Origin: Bacteroidota bacterium
GTDB taxonomy: Bacteria > Bacteroidota > Bacteroidia > UKL13-3
NCBI GenBank assembly: GCA_025359805.1
Contig: JANYDU010000024.1
Location: forward strand, 1-64,000
Reading direction: 5' to 3'
Length of the DNA: 64,000 nucleotides
In this document: positions 9,678-18,960 of the stretch, piece after piece
Numbering within the stretch: position 1 is the stretch's first letter
How the letters are laid out: each line of letters opens with the position of its first letter
Position numbers and translations under genes: made by a program
Notes under the pieces: generated by a model
Seen by the model: the letters and a program-made list of their open reading frames with translations, nothing else
Told to the model about the DNA's origin: nothing
The model's database searches: none

Positions 9678-10553
9678 TTATTTGAGCAATTTAATTTTCA
9701 TTCTCACATCATTTAATGGCCTATCCATTGCACCGGTTTTAACAGAAGCAATTGAATCGAGCACATTAAATCCTTCCACCAATTCACCAAAAACGGTATA
9801 ATTCATATCTAAGTTTGGAGCCCCTCCAATTGAGGTATAAACTGATCTTTGAAAAGGAGTAAATTTCATTTCCATCGTATTGTAAATTTCATCCACTCGG
9901 GGTTGAAGACTTAATATATAAGTATGTAATCCATTTTTATCTCCTCTGGCAACATAATCATCTACTTTATTTTTTACAGAATCGGTGGCCATAATATCTT
10001 GCAATAATTTATTTTTCATATTGTAGTTCATTCCGTTTCGTAAATTTTCTAAATCAATGCCATTATATTTTTTTCCATCTACAATATAAAACTGACAACC
10101 ACTTGATGCTTTTTGAGGATTATTGTCTCTTGCTGCTGCAAGTGCTCCGCGTTTATGAATAAGTGTTGGATACATTTCTTCAGGAATTCGGTAACCCACT
10201 TCTCCTCCACCAATTGGAGTGCCTTCGGGAGCGTATTTTGAAACAGGATCTCCACCTTGAATCATAAAATTTTTTATTACACGATGAAAAATTAAACTAT
10301 CATAAAAACCGTTTTTTATTAGGCTAATAAAGTTATCTCGATGCAAGGGTGTTTCGTTATATAACTTTAAAACCATGTTACCATATACCGTTTCAATTTC
10401 TACATATTGATTTTTGGTTGAAAGAGCTGGAGATGGTTTTGCTTCTATCTTTTTTTCTGCTGGCTTAGGTTTAGGCTTTGGTTGTGTGGCGCTAATAAAT
10501 AATGCACAAGTAATGGTGGCAATAATAAAAATGTTGTTGGTTATATTTTTCAT
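9678..10553 (-). CDS. Cyclophilin-type peptidyl-prolyl cis-trans isomerase, exported
   Basis: An N-terminal hydrophobic segment is followed by a Lys/Pro-rich linker (QPKPKPKPAEKK) and then a cyclophilin domain. Key blocks are IFHRVIKNFMIQGGDP (catalytic Arg in FHRV and the F-M-I-Q-G-G-D core), GALAAARDNNPQKASSGCQFYI, and a C-terminal YTVFGELVEGFNVLDSI. Between the SSGCQFYI block and the VFGEL block lies an insert of roughly 75 residues, so the protein is longer (291 residues) than a minimal cyclophilin. It probably helps protein folding in the periplasm. It sits in a tight leftward operon between an unknown small gene and the DUF5686 outer-membrane protein. Confidence 0.9.
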   Translation of the reverse strand: MKNITNNIFIIATITCALFISATQPKPKPKPAEKKIEAKPSPALSTKNQYVEIETVYGNMVLKLYNETPLHRDNFISLIKNGFYDSLIFHRVIKNFMIQGGDPVSKYAPEGTPIGGGEVGYRIPEEMYPTLIHKRGALAAARDNNPQKASSGCQFYIVDGKKYNGIDLENLRNGMNYNMKNKLLQDIMATDSVKNKVDDYVARGDKNGLHTYILSLQPRVDEIYNTMEMKFTPFQRSVYTSIGGAPNLDMNYTVFGELVEGFNVLDSIASVKTGAMDRPLNDVRMKIKLLK

Positions 10554-10574
10554 AGTAAATTTTCTGTGGTTATA

Positions 10575-10940
10575 TTAATCAATCAAATCTGATTCTTCAA
10601 AATATTGTACAATCAATCGTTTTAAAATATTTTCCTGGTTCATCAAATCGGTATAAGGGGGTTTGCTAATAAGCGTGTAATGTGGCCAACCATCTTCATC
10701 TATTTTTTCAAAAGTATAATATCCATCATAGCTCAACAACTTACAAGTAGCCACGTGCATCAAATCCATTTTTTCATCTTTACTGTATTCGCGGTTTACG
10801 CCAATCTCTCGCATACCAATTAAAAAGAGCATTCCATTCATATCGGGTTTTTTGTCAAACATTTTTTTCATGCTAAACACTATTTTATACCATTGCAACT
10901 TGGTGTGCTCATCTAAATCAAAATTATTATCTGTGTTCAT
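10575..10940 (-). CDS. Hypothetical protein, 121 residues
   Basis: I do not recognise this family. The protein is acidic and soluble, with no signal peptide or membrane segment. It has a Met-rich middle (MFDKKPDMNGMLFLIGMREIGVN is split around positions 27-50) and a Trp/Tyr-containing C-terminal half ending EESDLID. It is first in a leftward operon with the cyclophilin (21-bp gap) and DUF5686 genes. Codon use looks like that of its neighbours, and the even spacing suggests a real gene. A GATTTTCG sequence about 15 bp before its ATG resembles a weak -7 element. Confidence 0.7.
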   Translation of the reverse strand: MNTDNNFDLDEHTKLQWYKIVFSMKKMFDKKPDMNGMLFLIGMREIGVNREYSKDEKMDLMHVATCKLLSYDGYYTFEKIDEDGWPHYTLISKPPYTDLMNQENILKRLIVQYFEESDLID

Positions 10941-11089
10941 TTAGCAGCGAAAATCTTCATTAAGTTTCATATTAAAAAATACATTCATCAAGTTTTATTT
11001 TAGGATTGAAAACGGTGTGTTACGGTTGCATAGTTGTTCAACCCGAAAATTCATTTTTGATTTTTTCGTTCTTTTTATATTTTCACGTT

Positions 11090-14000
11090 ATGAAACAACT
11101 ACTCACTTTTATACTCATTCCTGTTTTTTGCGTTGCGCAAGCTCAAATTTTTGAACATTTTTCGGATGGTAATTTTACCAATACCCCTGCATGGTTTGGC
11201 GATGATTCATTGTTTCAGGTAAATTCTATTTTTCTATTGCAAAGCAAAGGAACATTAGGCACATCAAAAGATATTTCATTAGCAACCGCAAGTAATTTTA
11301 TGGATAGTGCAGAATGGCAATGTTGGGTAAAGTTTAATTTGAGTCCGAGCTCGCAAAATTTTTGCAGATTTTATTTAGCATCCGATCAATTGGATTTAAA
11401 AGGAAGTCTAAATGGATACTATGTGCAGTTTGGTGGAGTAACTGGAAATACTGATTCTATTACACTTTACAAACAAAAAGGAGTGGTAAAAACGCGCATT
11501 ATTGCAGGTAGAGCATCTACGGTTTCAAAAGCAACCAATATGGTTCGCATAAAAGTATTACGTGATAAATTGGGCAATTGGCAATTATTTTCGGATACAT
11601 TGGGTGGAAGTAATTTTGCATTGGAAGGAACTGGAACGGATGCAGAATTTATTACTTCTATTTTTTGCGGGTTCTTTGTGAAATATACATCAACTAATGT
11701 GAGTAATTATTTTTTGGATGATGTGTATGCAGGTTCATTTATTGTTGATATCACTCCACCAATAGTTGATTCGGTAAACATTATAAATGCAAATACATTA
11801 CGCATAAAATTTTCGGAAGATGTGGATGCAGCAACTGCTATAAATACAACAAATTATTTTATAGATAATAATGTAGGAATTGCTGTTAATGCAAATTTTG
11901 AGGCAGGAAGTAATGCCGTTTTGGTGGTTCAATTTCAAAATAATTTTATAAATGGAAATAATTATTTACTAACAGTTACCAATATTAACGATTTAAATTT
12001 TAACACACTTTCATCAGAAAATGTTCCATTTCTTTTTTTTATTCCGCAAAAAGAAGATGTGCTAATCAGTGAATTTTTTCCTGATCCAACTCCAATTATT
12101 GGTTTGCCCGATCAGGAATTTATTGAACTTTATAATAGAACAAATTTTACTGTTAATTTATCTGGGTGGACACTCACAGATGGAACCACGATTTCTCAAA
12201 TTCCAACTATTGATTTAAAGCCAGATAGTTTTTTGATTGTATGCTCATCAGCCAACTTGCCTTTATTTGTTGGATTTGGCAAATCAATTGGTGTAAACAG
12301 TTTTCCATCTTTAAATAATTCGGGCGATTTAATTTTGCTAAAAGATAAAAATGGAAATATCATTCATCAACTTAATTATAATTTAAATTGGTATGCCGAT
12401 AATACCAAAAAAGATGGAGGGTGGAGTATTGAAATGAAAAACCCGTTTGATGTGTGTAAAGACAAAAATAATTTTTCAGCATCTACAAATTCAACAGGTG
12501 GAACACCGGGAAAAGTAAATTCACAATGGACAAAAATATTAGATACCATTCCTCCACAACTTGTTTCTGTTTTTCCCTCCACACAAAATCAACTCCTTAT
12601 TTTATTTAGTGAAAAAATGGATAGCCTATCGCTAACTATTGCCAATACAGCTATTAATGTAGGGGTATCTGTTTTGTCAAAAACTATTTCAACCACAAAT
12701 ATCGATTCGTTAACGCTAACAACTTCTTCATTTATTTCAAATAATAAATATACTTTTTCAATAAGTGGGGCAAAAGATTGTAATCAAAATCCATTGCGCA
12801 ATCTGCCTCAATCGTTTGAATATTTTTTACCCGATACAGCCAAAGCTTATGATATTGTAATAAATGAATTGATGGTTAATCCAACCCACGCCATTGCACT
12901 TCCAAATGATGAATATATTGAGCTGCATAATGTGAGCACTAAAAATATTTTATTAAAAAATTGGACTATTGAAGATGCTGTTTCTAAAGCGATACTTCCA
13001 AATTATATTTTAAAACCAGATAGTTTTGTTATCATCACATCAAGCTCGTCACAAACTGATTTTAAAACTGTTTCCGCTGTTTTTGGTGTGCTCTATTTTC
13101 CATCATTAAATAATGATGGCGAAACAATTATTCTAAAAAATGAATCCGGAAAAATTATTCATGCTATAAATTATACGAGCGATTGGTACAACGATAATGT
13201 GAAAAAAAATGGAGGGTGGAGTTTAGAAATTATTGACCCTAAAAATCCGTGTGCAGGAAAAGAAAACTGGAGTGCATCAAAAAATAATGGTGGAGGAACA
13301 CCCGGAAAAACAAATTCAATAAATGCATTAAATAGAGATAAAACGCCTCCAAAATTATTGCGGGCATTTCCTATAAATAATAATGAAGTAAATCTATTTT
13401 TTAATGAACCGCTCGATTCTTTTGCTATCATAAACTCATCAACCATACACATTAACTTTATTGGTTCATCAAGTTCTGCTCATCTTCAACCCGCTTTTTA
13501 TAATTCATTTATTGCCAACTTTACTGATTCTTTTCAAGTAAAAAACGTGTATAGAATTTTGGTTGATAGCATAAAAGATTGCGCAGGAAATTTAATAATG
13601 GATGATAATTATGCAGATTTTGGTTTGCCCGAAAATTATGACAGCATGGATATTGTAATTAACGAATTGTTGTTTAACCCACGCAGCGGAGGATTTGATT
13701 TTGTGGAGCTTTACAACCGAACCGATAAAGTAATTGATTTAAAAAAATTATTTATTGCCAACGCCAATGATGATAATTCAATTAACGATATATATCCAAT
13801 AACGCCAGATGGATTTTTATTATTTCCGAAAAGTTATTGTGCAATTTCTGAAAATATTGACGTATTAAAACAGCAATATTCTTCACCCAACATACAAAAT
13901 TTTATTCAAAGCAATTTACCTTCATTTAATGATGATAAAGGTGTTGCTATACTCATTGATGCAACCGGAAAACGTTATGATCAATTTAATTATGATGATA

Positions 14001-14479
14001 AAATGCACTTCCCCTTATTGGATAATAAAGATGGAGTGAGCTTAGAGCGCATTGATTTTAATAGACCAACAACAGATAGAAGCAATTGGACATCGGCAGC
14101 AACTCAAGTAAATGCAACACCTGCATACCGAAATTCACAATTTGTAGAAACACGCACAAACGGAAATCATTTATTTGTAGAACCAGAAGTTTTTTCACCT
14201 GATGATGATGGATATAAAGATATTGTAAATTTTTCCTACACATTTGATGAAAGTGGTTACACAGGAAACTTATTTATTTATGATTCGAAAGGAGTTTTAG
14301 TAAAGCAAGTTTTGCATAACGAACTTTTAGGATCAAACGGAACATATAGTTGGAATGGCATTACTGATAAAAATACAAAAGTTCCAATAGGAATTTATGT
14401 AGTATATTTTGAAGTGTTTAATTTAACCGGTGATGTAAAACAGTATCGTTCAACAGTTGTGGTGGGAGGTAAAATATAA
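11090..14479 (+). CDS. Lamin-tail-domain (LTD) secreted protein with a FlgD/T9SS-type C-terminal domain
   Basis: I place the start at the ATG before KQLLTFILIPVFCVAQAQ, a clean signal peptide. The open frame extends upstream but without a plausible leader. After an N-terminal lectin-like beta-sandwich (about 20-230) come Ig-like SbsA-type modules (beginning DITPPIVDSVNI, DTIPPQLVSVFP and DKTPPKLLRAFP). These alternate with three lamin-tail-like domains near residues 322-480, 587-743 and 853-1013. The first two share SLNN(S/D)G, NWYADN/DWYNDN and GGTPGK blocks. The C-terminus opens with FSPDDDGYKD and closes with VPIGIYVVYFEV, like FlgD-type or T9SS type B-like sorting ends. It is 1129 residues and probably cell-surface or released. 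The ligand is unknown. A TATATTTT box lies 7 bp before the ATG. Confidence 0.85.
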   Translation: MKQLLTFILIPVFCVAQAQIFEHFSDGNFTNTPAWFGDDSLFQVNSIFLLQSKGTLGTSKDISLATASNFMDSAEWQCWVKFNLSPSSQNFCRFYLASDQLDLKGSLNGYYVQFGGVTGNTDSITLYKQKGVVKTRIIAGRASTVSKATNMVRIKVLRDKLGNWQLFSDTLGGSNFALEGTGTDAEFITSIFCGFFVKYTSTNVSNYFLDDVYAGSFIVDITPPIVDSVNIINANTLRIKFSEDVDAATAINTTNYFIDNNVGIAVNANFEAGSNAVLVVQFQNNFINGNNYLLTVTNINDLNFNTLSSENVPFLFFIPQKEDVLISEFFPDPTPIIGLPDQEFIELYNRTNFTVNLSGWTLTDGTTISQIPTIDLKPDSFLIVCSSANLPLFVGFGKSIGVNSFPSLNNSGDLILLKDKNGNIIHQLNYNLNWYADNTKKDGGWSIEMKNPFDVCKDKNNFSASTNSTGGTPGKVNSQWTKILDTIPPQLVSVFPSTQNQLLILFSEKMDSLSLTIANTAINVGVSVLSKTISTTNIDSLTLTTSSFISNNKYTFSISGAKDCNQNPLRNLPQSFEYFLPDTAKAYDIVINELMVNPTHAIALPNDEYIELHNVSTKNILLKNWTIEDAVSKAILPNYILKPDSFVIITSSSSQTDFKTVSAVFGVLYFPSLNNDGETIILKNESGKIIHAINYTSDWYNDNVKKNGGWSLEIIDPKNPCAGKENWSASKNNGGGTPGKTNSINALNRDKTPPKLLRAFPINNNEVNLFFNEPLDSFAIINSSTIHINFIGSSSSAHLQPAFYNSFIANFTDSFQVKNVYRILVDSIKDCAGNLIMDDNYADFGLPENYDSMDIVINELLFNPRSGGFDFVELYNRTDKVIDLKKLFIANANDDNSINDIYPITPDGFLLFPKSYCAISENIDVLKQQYSSPNIQNFIQSNLPSFNDDKGVAILIDATGKRYDQFNYDDKMHFPLLDNKDGVSLERIDFNRPTTDRSNWTSAATQVNATPAYRNSQFVETRTNGNHLFVEPEVFSPDDDGYKDIVNFSYTFDESGYTGNLFIYDSKGVLVKQVLHNELLGSNGTYSWNGITDKNTKVPIGIYVVYFEVFNLTGDVKQYRSTVVVGGKI

Positions 14480-14510
14480 ACGTTCCATTTCTTAAAAAAA
14501 CGGAACGTTT
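14478..14510 (+). terminator. Hairpin terminator after the LTD gene
   Basis: AAACGTTCC and GGAACGTTT form a perfect 9-bp inverted repeat around a 15-nt loop. The left arm overlaps the TAA stop codon of the LTD gene. There is no long U-run, so it may act as a transcript-end stabilising hairpin as well as a terminator. Confidence 0.65.
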
Positions 14511-14595
14511 AATAGAAATGATTTTGATGATTAATACTTCTGCTGATAAGTTAGTTTCTGTATGATTAACTTTTGAGTGCACAAAAAGTGGTCAC

Positions 14596-14650
14596 TCCAT
14601 GTATGGCTCATGTATGGATAGTGTATAGCTCATGTATGGGAAGTATATGA
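14596..14650. repeat. Degenerate 11-bp tandem repeat, five units, in the gap before the DEAD-box gene
   Basis: Five successive 11-bp units can be read: tccatgtatgg, ctcatgtatgg, atagtgtatag, ctcatgtatgg and gaagtatatga. CATGTATGG is exact at 14598, 14609 and 14631, spaced 11 and 22 bp, close to the DNA helical period. The gap from 14480 to 14791 otherwise holds only the LTD hairpin and a -7 box. The repeat lies about 105-160 bp upstream of that box. It could be a set of phased protein-binding sites or just a short-period expansion. Confidence 0.6.
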
Positions 14651-14755
14651 AAACCACTTTCAACAAACACCATTTCTTCCAATTAATTTAAACCATATAG
14701 ATGATGTTTTTTAAAGCTATTTATTTGATTATGCGGCACTCTCAACTAATTGGTT

Positions 14756-14763
14756 TACATTTG
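14756..14763 (+). promoter_or_regulatory. -7 promoter element of the DEAD-box helicase gene
   Basis: TACATTTG is a perfect match to the Bacteroidota -7 consensus TAnnTTTG and lies 28 bp before the TTG start. No TTG lies at the usual 19-20 bp spacing upstream, so only half of the consensus is present. Confidence 0.6.
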
Positions 14764-14791
14764 CCGCTCATTAATAAACATAAATCGTAAT

Positions 14792-16816
14792 TTGACAACA
14801 TTTGAACAATTAGGCTTGAACACGTCCGTTCTAAGCGCTATCTCAGAGTTGGGCTACATTAACCCCACTCCCATTCAGGAACAGTCCATTCCTGTATTTT
14901 TAGAGACCGAAAGCGACATTTTAGGTTTAGCACAAACCGGCACAGGAAAAACTGCCGCATTTGGTTTACCAATCTTAAACAAAGTAGATTTTACTAACAA
15001 AACTACACAAGCTCTTATCATTTGCCCCACCCGCGAACTCTGTGTTCAGATTTCTCGCGATTTGGCAAGCTACAGTAAGTTCCTCTCTAACGTAAACATT
15101 GTTTCTGTTTATGGAGGTTCAAGTATCACACAACAAATTGATCAGTTAAAACGCGGAGCACAAATTATTGTGGCTACTCCTGGTCGTTTAATGGATTTAA
15201 TGAGCCGCAAGGCGGTTAAAATCCAAGACGTAAGTTTTGTGGTTTTAGATGAAGCAGATGAAATGCTCAATATGGGTTTTAGAGAAGATATTGAAGAAAT
15301 ACTTTCTGTAACACCTATCGAAAAACGTGTATGCCTATTTAGCGCTACAATGAGTAAACAAGTACGCCAAATAGCCGAACGTTACTTAAAAAATCCGGTT
15401 GAAATAACCGTTGGAAAAAAGAATTCAGGTAATGAAAATATATTACATGAATACGCAGTTGTTCATGCTAAAGATAAAATTGCTGCACTTAAACGTGTGC
15501 TCGATTTTACCAGTGATAATTTCTACGGAATTATTTTTTGTACCACCAAACACGAAACTCAGGATATATCCGATAAATTAATTCGTGATGGATACAATGC
15601 CGATTGTTTGCATGGAGATTTAAGCCAGCAACAACGTGAAAAGGTGATGACACGCTTCCGTCATCATGCCATCAAAATATTATTAGCTACAGATGTAGCA
15701 GCTCGTGGAATTGATGTGGATGGATTAACACACGTTATTCATTACCATTTACCAGATGATATTGAATATTATACACACCGAAGTGGACGTACAGGTCGTG
15801 CGGGTAAAAAAGGAGTTTCATTCACTTTATTAAATATGCGCGAAGCATACCGCTTAAAGGAAATTGAAAAATTAACTGGAGTAAAATTCAACCGTATTCT
15901 TATTCCTTCGGCTACCGAAGTGCGTGATAAAAAACTATTGGCATTTCTTCAAACCATTGAAAAAACAGAAATCGAAGAAGGTATTTTTGATGAAAATGTA
16001 ATGACTGCTTTAGAAGAATTAGATAGCCACACCAAGGTTGATTTAATTAAAAAAGTATTGTCGTTAGAGTTAAAAAGATTCTCAAATGAATACTTAACCG
16101 GACCTGACTTAAATGCAACTGAACGCGAACGCTCAACCAGAGATAGAGATGTGGCAGGTGCAAGTTCAAGCAGGGCTCGTGGCAAACGTTTATTCATTAG
16201 CATTGGTTCAAAAGATGGTTTAACTACTGCATCTTTAAAAGATTTGGTAACAAACACAAGCGGTGTTCCTCCTAAAGCAGTTGAAGGTGTTGAAGTTAAA
16301 GGGGTATATTCATTTTTAAATGTAGAAGACGAATTTGTTGAGCAATTAATAAATGCAGTAAACGGATCAACTTATAACGAAAGACCTGTAAGAATTGAAG
16401 TTTCGGGCGATAGACCTGAAGGTGGTGGCGGCAGAAGACGTGAAGGCAGCCGAGGTGGATATGGTGGTGGTGATAGAAGTGGAAGTGGTGGGGGTGAACG
16501 AAGAAGCTATGGTGGGGGAGAGAGAAAAAGTTATGGCGGTGGAGGCGGAGGGGAACGCAAAAGCTATAGCAGCAGTGGAAGTGGCAGTGGTGAACGTAAA
16601 AGCTACGGTAGTGGAGAGAGAAAAAGTTATGGTGGCAGTGGTGAACGCAAAAGCTATAGCACAAGTGGAAGCAGCGAACGTAAAAGTTATGGCGAAGGTG
16701 GTGGCGAGAGAAGAACTCCAAATACAAGCGGAAGTAGCGAGCGCAAACCTTTTGGTGGTGGCGAACGTAAAAGACGTGATGGTGATGCACCTCCAAGAAA
16801 AAGACGTGAATCTTAA
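14792..16816 (+). CDS. DEAD-box ATP-dependent RNA helicase with DbpA-like RNA-binding domain and Gly/Arg/Ser-rich tail
   Basis: I choose the TTG at 14792 (MTTFEQLGLN), which starts exactly at the Q-motif Phe of DEAD-box proteins. An upstream in-frame TTG lies at the -7 box itself. Motifs: PTPIQ (25-29), AQTGTGKT (47-54), PTREL (78-82), TPGR (128-131), DEAD (152-155), SAT (183-185), and DVAARGID and HRSGRTGR in the second RecA domain. A DbpA/CsdA-like RNA-binding fold (about 466-537, RLFISIGSKDGL) precedes a disordered tail of about 137 residues with eight or so ERKSY-type repeats. It probably acts in ribosome assembly, RNA decay or cold adaptation. The gene ends at a strong terminator. Confidence 0.93.
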   Translation: MTTFEQLGLNTSVLSAISELGYINPTPIQEQSIPVFLETESDILGLAQTGTGKTAAFGLPILNKVDFTNKTTQALIICPTRELCVQISRDLASYSKFLSNVNIVSVYGGSSITQQIDQLKRGAQIIVATPGRLMDLMSRKAVKIQDVSFVVLDEADEMLNMGFREDIEEILSVTPIEKRVCLFSATMSKQVRQIAERYLKNPVEITVGKKNSGNENILHEYAVVHAKDKIAALKRVLDFTSDNFYGIIFCTTKHETQDISDKLIRDGYNADCLHGDLSQQQREKVMTRFRHHAIKILLATDVAARGIDVDGLTHVIHYHLPDDIEYYTHRSGRTGRAGKKGVSFTLLNMREAYRLKEIEKLTGVKFNRILIPSATEVRDKKLLAFLQTIEKTEIEEGIFDENVMTALEELDSHTKVDLIKKVLSLELKRFSNEYLTGPDLNATERERSTRDRDVAGASSSRARGKRLFISIGSKDGLTTASLKDLVTNTSGVPPKAVEGVEVKGVYSFLNVEDEFVEQLINAVNGSTYNERPVRIEVSGDRPEGGGGRRREGSRGGYGGGDRSGSGGGERRSYGGGERKSYGGGGGGERKSYSSSGSGSGERKSYGSGERKSYGGSGERKSYSTSGSSERKSYGEGGGERRTPNTSGSSERKPFGGGERKRRDGDAPPRKRRES

Positions 16817-16833
16817 TTGATTTTTTGATACTT

Positions 16834-16869
16834 AAAAAAAGCGTTACAGTTTCTTGTAACGCTTTTTTA
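16834..16869. terminator. Bidirectional rho-independent terminator
   Basis: GCGTTACA and TGTAACGC pair around a 6-nt loop. The stem is preceded by seven A and followed by six T on the + strand, so it ends the DEAD-box transcript and also gives a U-tract to the leftward clpP-clpX-thiamine pyrophosphokinase transcript. Confidence 0.9.
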
Positions 16870-16954
16870 TTGTAGAAGAAAATAAATATTTTTTGATTAG
16901 AAAATAATAATTTGATGTACTACTCTTCGATAAAAACAGGGCCTCTGTAAGTTA

Positions 16955-17617
16955 TCAATCAACACATTCCATCATCAATAAATCTCCTTCACTGTATTCA
17001 ATTTTTATTATTCCATCTTCTAAAGTTTCGTTGCTACTGCTTGTTTTGTAGCCAATATTTAACTCTTCGTTGTGAAGATTATATTTTAATCCGTGAGTGG
17101 TTAATCCGCTCACTTTTCCAACAGGCATCAATGAAATATTTGAACCTTTAACATACCATTTTTCAAACTTTTTAGGAAGGCAATAAATGCGTGAATGGTT
17201 ATCAATCATCACTATATTTATTTGATTTTTATACCGCACAATATCTGTCATATTGCTTAATGAATGATCGGCCCGTTTGCCCGTTGCCCAAACAATATTT
17301 ACATGGGTATATTTTTTTGAAATTAAAAATTCAATGCCTTTATGTAAGTCGGTTTTATTTTGATCGGGTGCATAAATAACTTCAACAGGCATTTGATCTT
17401 TTACCAATTCCATCGCATGGTTATGGCTATCAAAATCGCCTAATAAAACATCTATTTTTATTCCTAAATCTTTTACTCTGTTGATGGCTCCGTCTAAAAC
17501 CACCACATACGGGCTCCATTCTAACAATTGTTGAAGTAACTCAAACGAACAAGCCTCTCCATTTGCAATGATGAGTGCAGGTTCTTGTCCATCTTTTACA
17601 ATATGGTGTGATGACAT
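16955..17617 (-). CDS. Thiamine pyrophosphokinase
   Basis: This enzyme transfers pyrophosphate from ATP to thiamine to make the coenzyme thiamine diphosphate. The catalytic domain carries ALIIANGEAC near the N-terminus, VVLDGAINRV, the signature LLGDFDS near residue 58, and YAPDQNKTDLHKGIEF, the D-x-x-K-T-D metal-binding block. ATGKRADHSLSN follows. The C-terminal half is the beta-sandwich thiamine-binding domain (SLMPVGKVSGLTTHGLKY). The length of 220 residues is normal. It starts 30 bp downstream of clpX, so it is probably transcribed from the clp promoter. No other thiamine genes are nearby. Confidence 0.92.
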   Translation of the reverse strand: MSSHHIVKDGQEPALIIANGEACSFELLQQLLEWSPYVVVLDGAINRVKDLGIKIDVLLGDFDSHNHAMELVKDQMPVEVIYAPDQNKTDLHKGIEFLISKKYTHVNIVWATGKRADHSLSNMTDIVRYKNQINIVMIDNHSRIYCLPKKFEKWYVKGSNISLMPVGKVSGLTTHGLKYNLHNEELNIGYKTSSSNETLEDGIIKIEYSEGDLLMMECVD

Positions 17618-17647
17618 ATCAAGATAAAATAAAAAGTGTGTTAAAAA

Positions 17648-18874
17648 TTAGGCTGCTTTCAAACTTTTTAATTTGAGTTGATCAATTTTTTCGGCAGCAA
17701 AATGCAACGAAAGATGCAATTCTTTTACTTCCTTTTTTGAAGGCATATCATACATATAATCAATCATAATGGCTTCACAAATACTGCGTAAACCACGAGC
17801 ACCGAGTTTATATTCAAATGCTTTTTCAACAATGATATCAATCACTTCATCATCCACAATTAATTTAATGCCCTCTATTTCAAACAATTTTATGTATTGT
17901 TTTATTAGCGCATTTTTAGGTTGTGTAAGAATATTTTTTAGTGCTTCTTTATCAAGTGGATTTAGATGACAATGAACTGGAATTCTTCCGATAATTTCAG
18001 GAATTAAGCCATACGTTTTTAAATCGGCAGGAGAAACATATTGTAATAATGTTGCACTATCACTTGCATCAATATCCAACCCTTTTAAATTAAAACCGAT
18101 AGCTTGAGTTTGTAACCTGCGAGCAATAATTTTATCAATTCCTTCAAATGCTCCTCCACAAATAAATAAAATATTTTCGGTATTAATTTGAACCATTTTT
18201 TGTTCTGGGTGCTTCCTTCCTCCTTGAGGTGGAACATTGGCAATTGTGCCTTCTAAAATTTTAAGTAACGCTTGTTGAACACCTTCTCCACTTACATCAC
18301 GAGTAATGCTTGGGTTATCACTTTTACGAGAGATTTTATCAATTTCATCAATATAAATAATACCACGTTCGGCAGCGGTCACATCATAATTTGCAGCTTG
18401 TAATAATCTCGATAAAATGCTTTCTACATCTTCGCCAACGTAACCTGCTTCGGTAAGCACTGTTGCATCAGCAATACAAAAAGGAACTTTTAAAATTTTT
18501 GCTAAAGTTTTTGCGAGTAGTGTTTTTCCGGTTCCCGTTTCTCCAATCAAAAGTATGTTCGATTTTTCCAACTCAACATCGTTGCCAATTGTTTTATTCA
18601 TGATGCGTTTAAAGTGATTGTAAACGGCAACACTTAATACTTTTTTGGCTTCGTATTGTCCAATTACATATTCATCTAAATGTTCTTTTATTTCTTTTGG
18701 TTTTAAAAGAGAGCCTTCAAATTTTGGCGTTTTTTCTTTGCCTAAATCTTCGTGCACTAACTTAAAAGCTTGATCGATACAATTATCACATATAAAAGCA
18801 GAGATACCCGAAATGAGGTATTCTGTGTCTGCTTTATTTCGTCCGCAAAACGAACATTTTTCTTCTTTGGCCAT
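17648..18874 (-). CDS. clpX: ATP-dependent Clp protease ATP-binding subunit ClpX
   Basis: ClpX unfolds tagged proteins and feeds them to ClpP. I place the start at the ATG giving [11 protein letters not shown]. An open frame continues 18 codons upstream, but this start puts the zinc-binding C4 domain (CSFC ... CDNC) at the N-terminus as in all ClpX. Other features are Walker A GETGTGKT, pore loop GYVGED, Walker B IIYIDEID, the RKH loop in GGRKHPEQ, the ClpP-docking IGF in QAIGFN, and the sensor-2 block GARGLRSI. The length of 408 residues is normal. It lies downstream of clpP with an 86-bp gap that holds a strong hairpin. Confidence 0.97.
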   Translation of the reverse strand: MAKEEKCSFCGRNKADTEYLISGISAFICDNCIDQAFKLVHEDLGKEKTPKFEGSLLKPKEIKEHLDEYVIGQYEAKKVLSVAVYNHFKRIMNKTIGNDVELEKSNILLIGETGTGKTLLAKTLAKILKVPFCIADATVLTEAGYVGEDVESILSRLLQAANYDVTAAERGIIYIDEIDKISRKSDNPSITRDVSGEGVQQALLKILEGTIANVPPQGGRKHPEQKMVQINTENILFICGGAFEGIDKIIARRLQTQAIGFNLKGLDIDASDSATLLQYVSPADLKTYGLIPEIIGRIPVHCHLNPLDKEALKNILTQPKNALIKQYIKLFEIEGIKLIVDDEVIDIIVEKAFEYKLGARGLRSICEAIMIDYMYDMPSKKEVKELHLSLHFAAEKIDQLKLKSLKAA

Positions 18875-18912
18875 CTTCTTATTCTCTAATGTAAAGTACA
18901 AAGTAAAATAAA

Positions 18913-18940
18913 AAAGAGAGAACATCACTGTTCCCTCTTT
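18913..18940 (-). terminator. Intergenic hairpin between clpP and clpX (possible partial terminator)
   Basis: On the minus strand AAAGAGGGAACA pairs with TGTTCTCTCTTT, giving 12 bp with one mismatch around a 4-nt loop. T-rich sequence follows on the minus strand. It sits after the clpP stop and about 38 nt before the clpX ATG. It has the form of a rho-independent terminator, so clpX may receive only part of the clpP transcription. The gap shows no perfect TAnnTTTG box for a separate clpX promoter. Confidence 0.7.
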
Positions 18941-18960
18941 CCATTTAGTTTTTAATTGAA

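Noticed and set aside
16296..16796. 166-codon His-rich minus-strand frame
   Set aside because: It is the antisense shadow of the Gly/Ser/Arg repeat tail of the DEAD-box helicase, with biased composition forced by those codons.
16395..16820. 141-codon + strand frame over the helicase tail
   Set aside because: It is the out-of-frame reading of the same repetitive tail; no domain or start signal.
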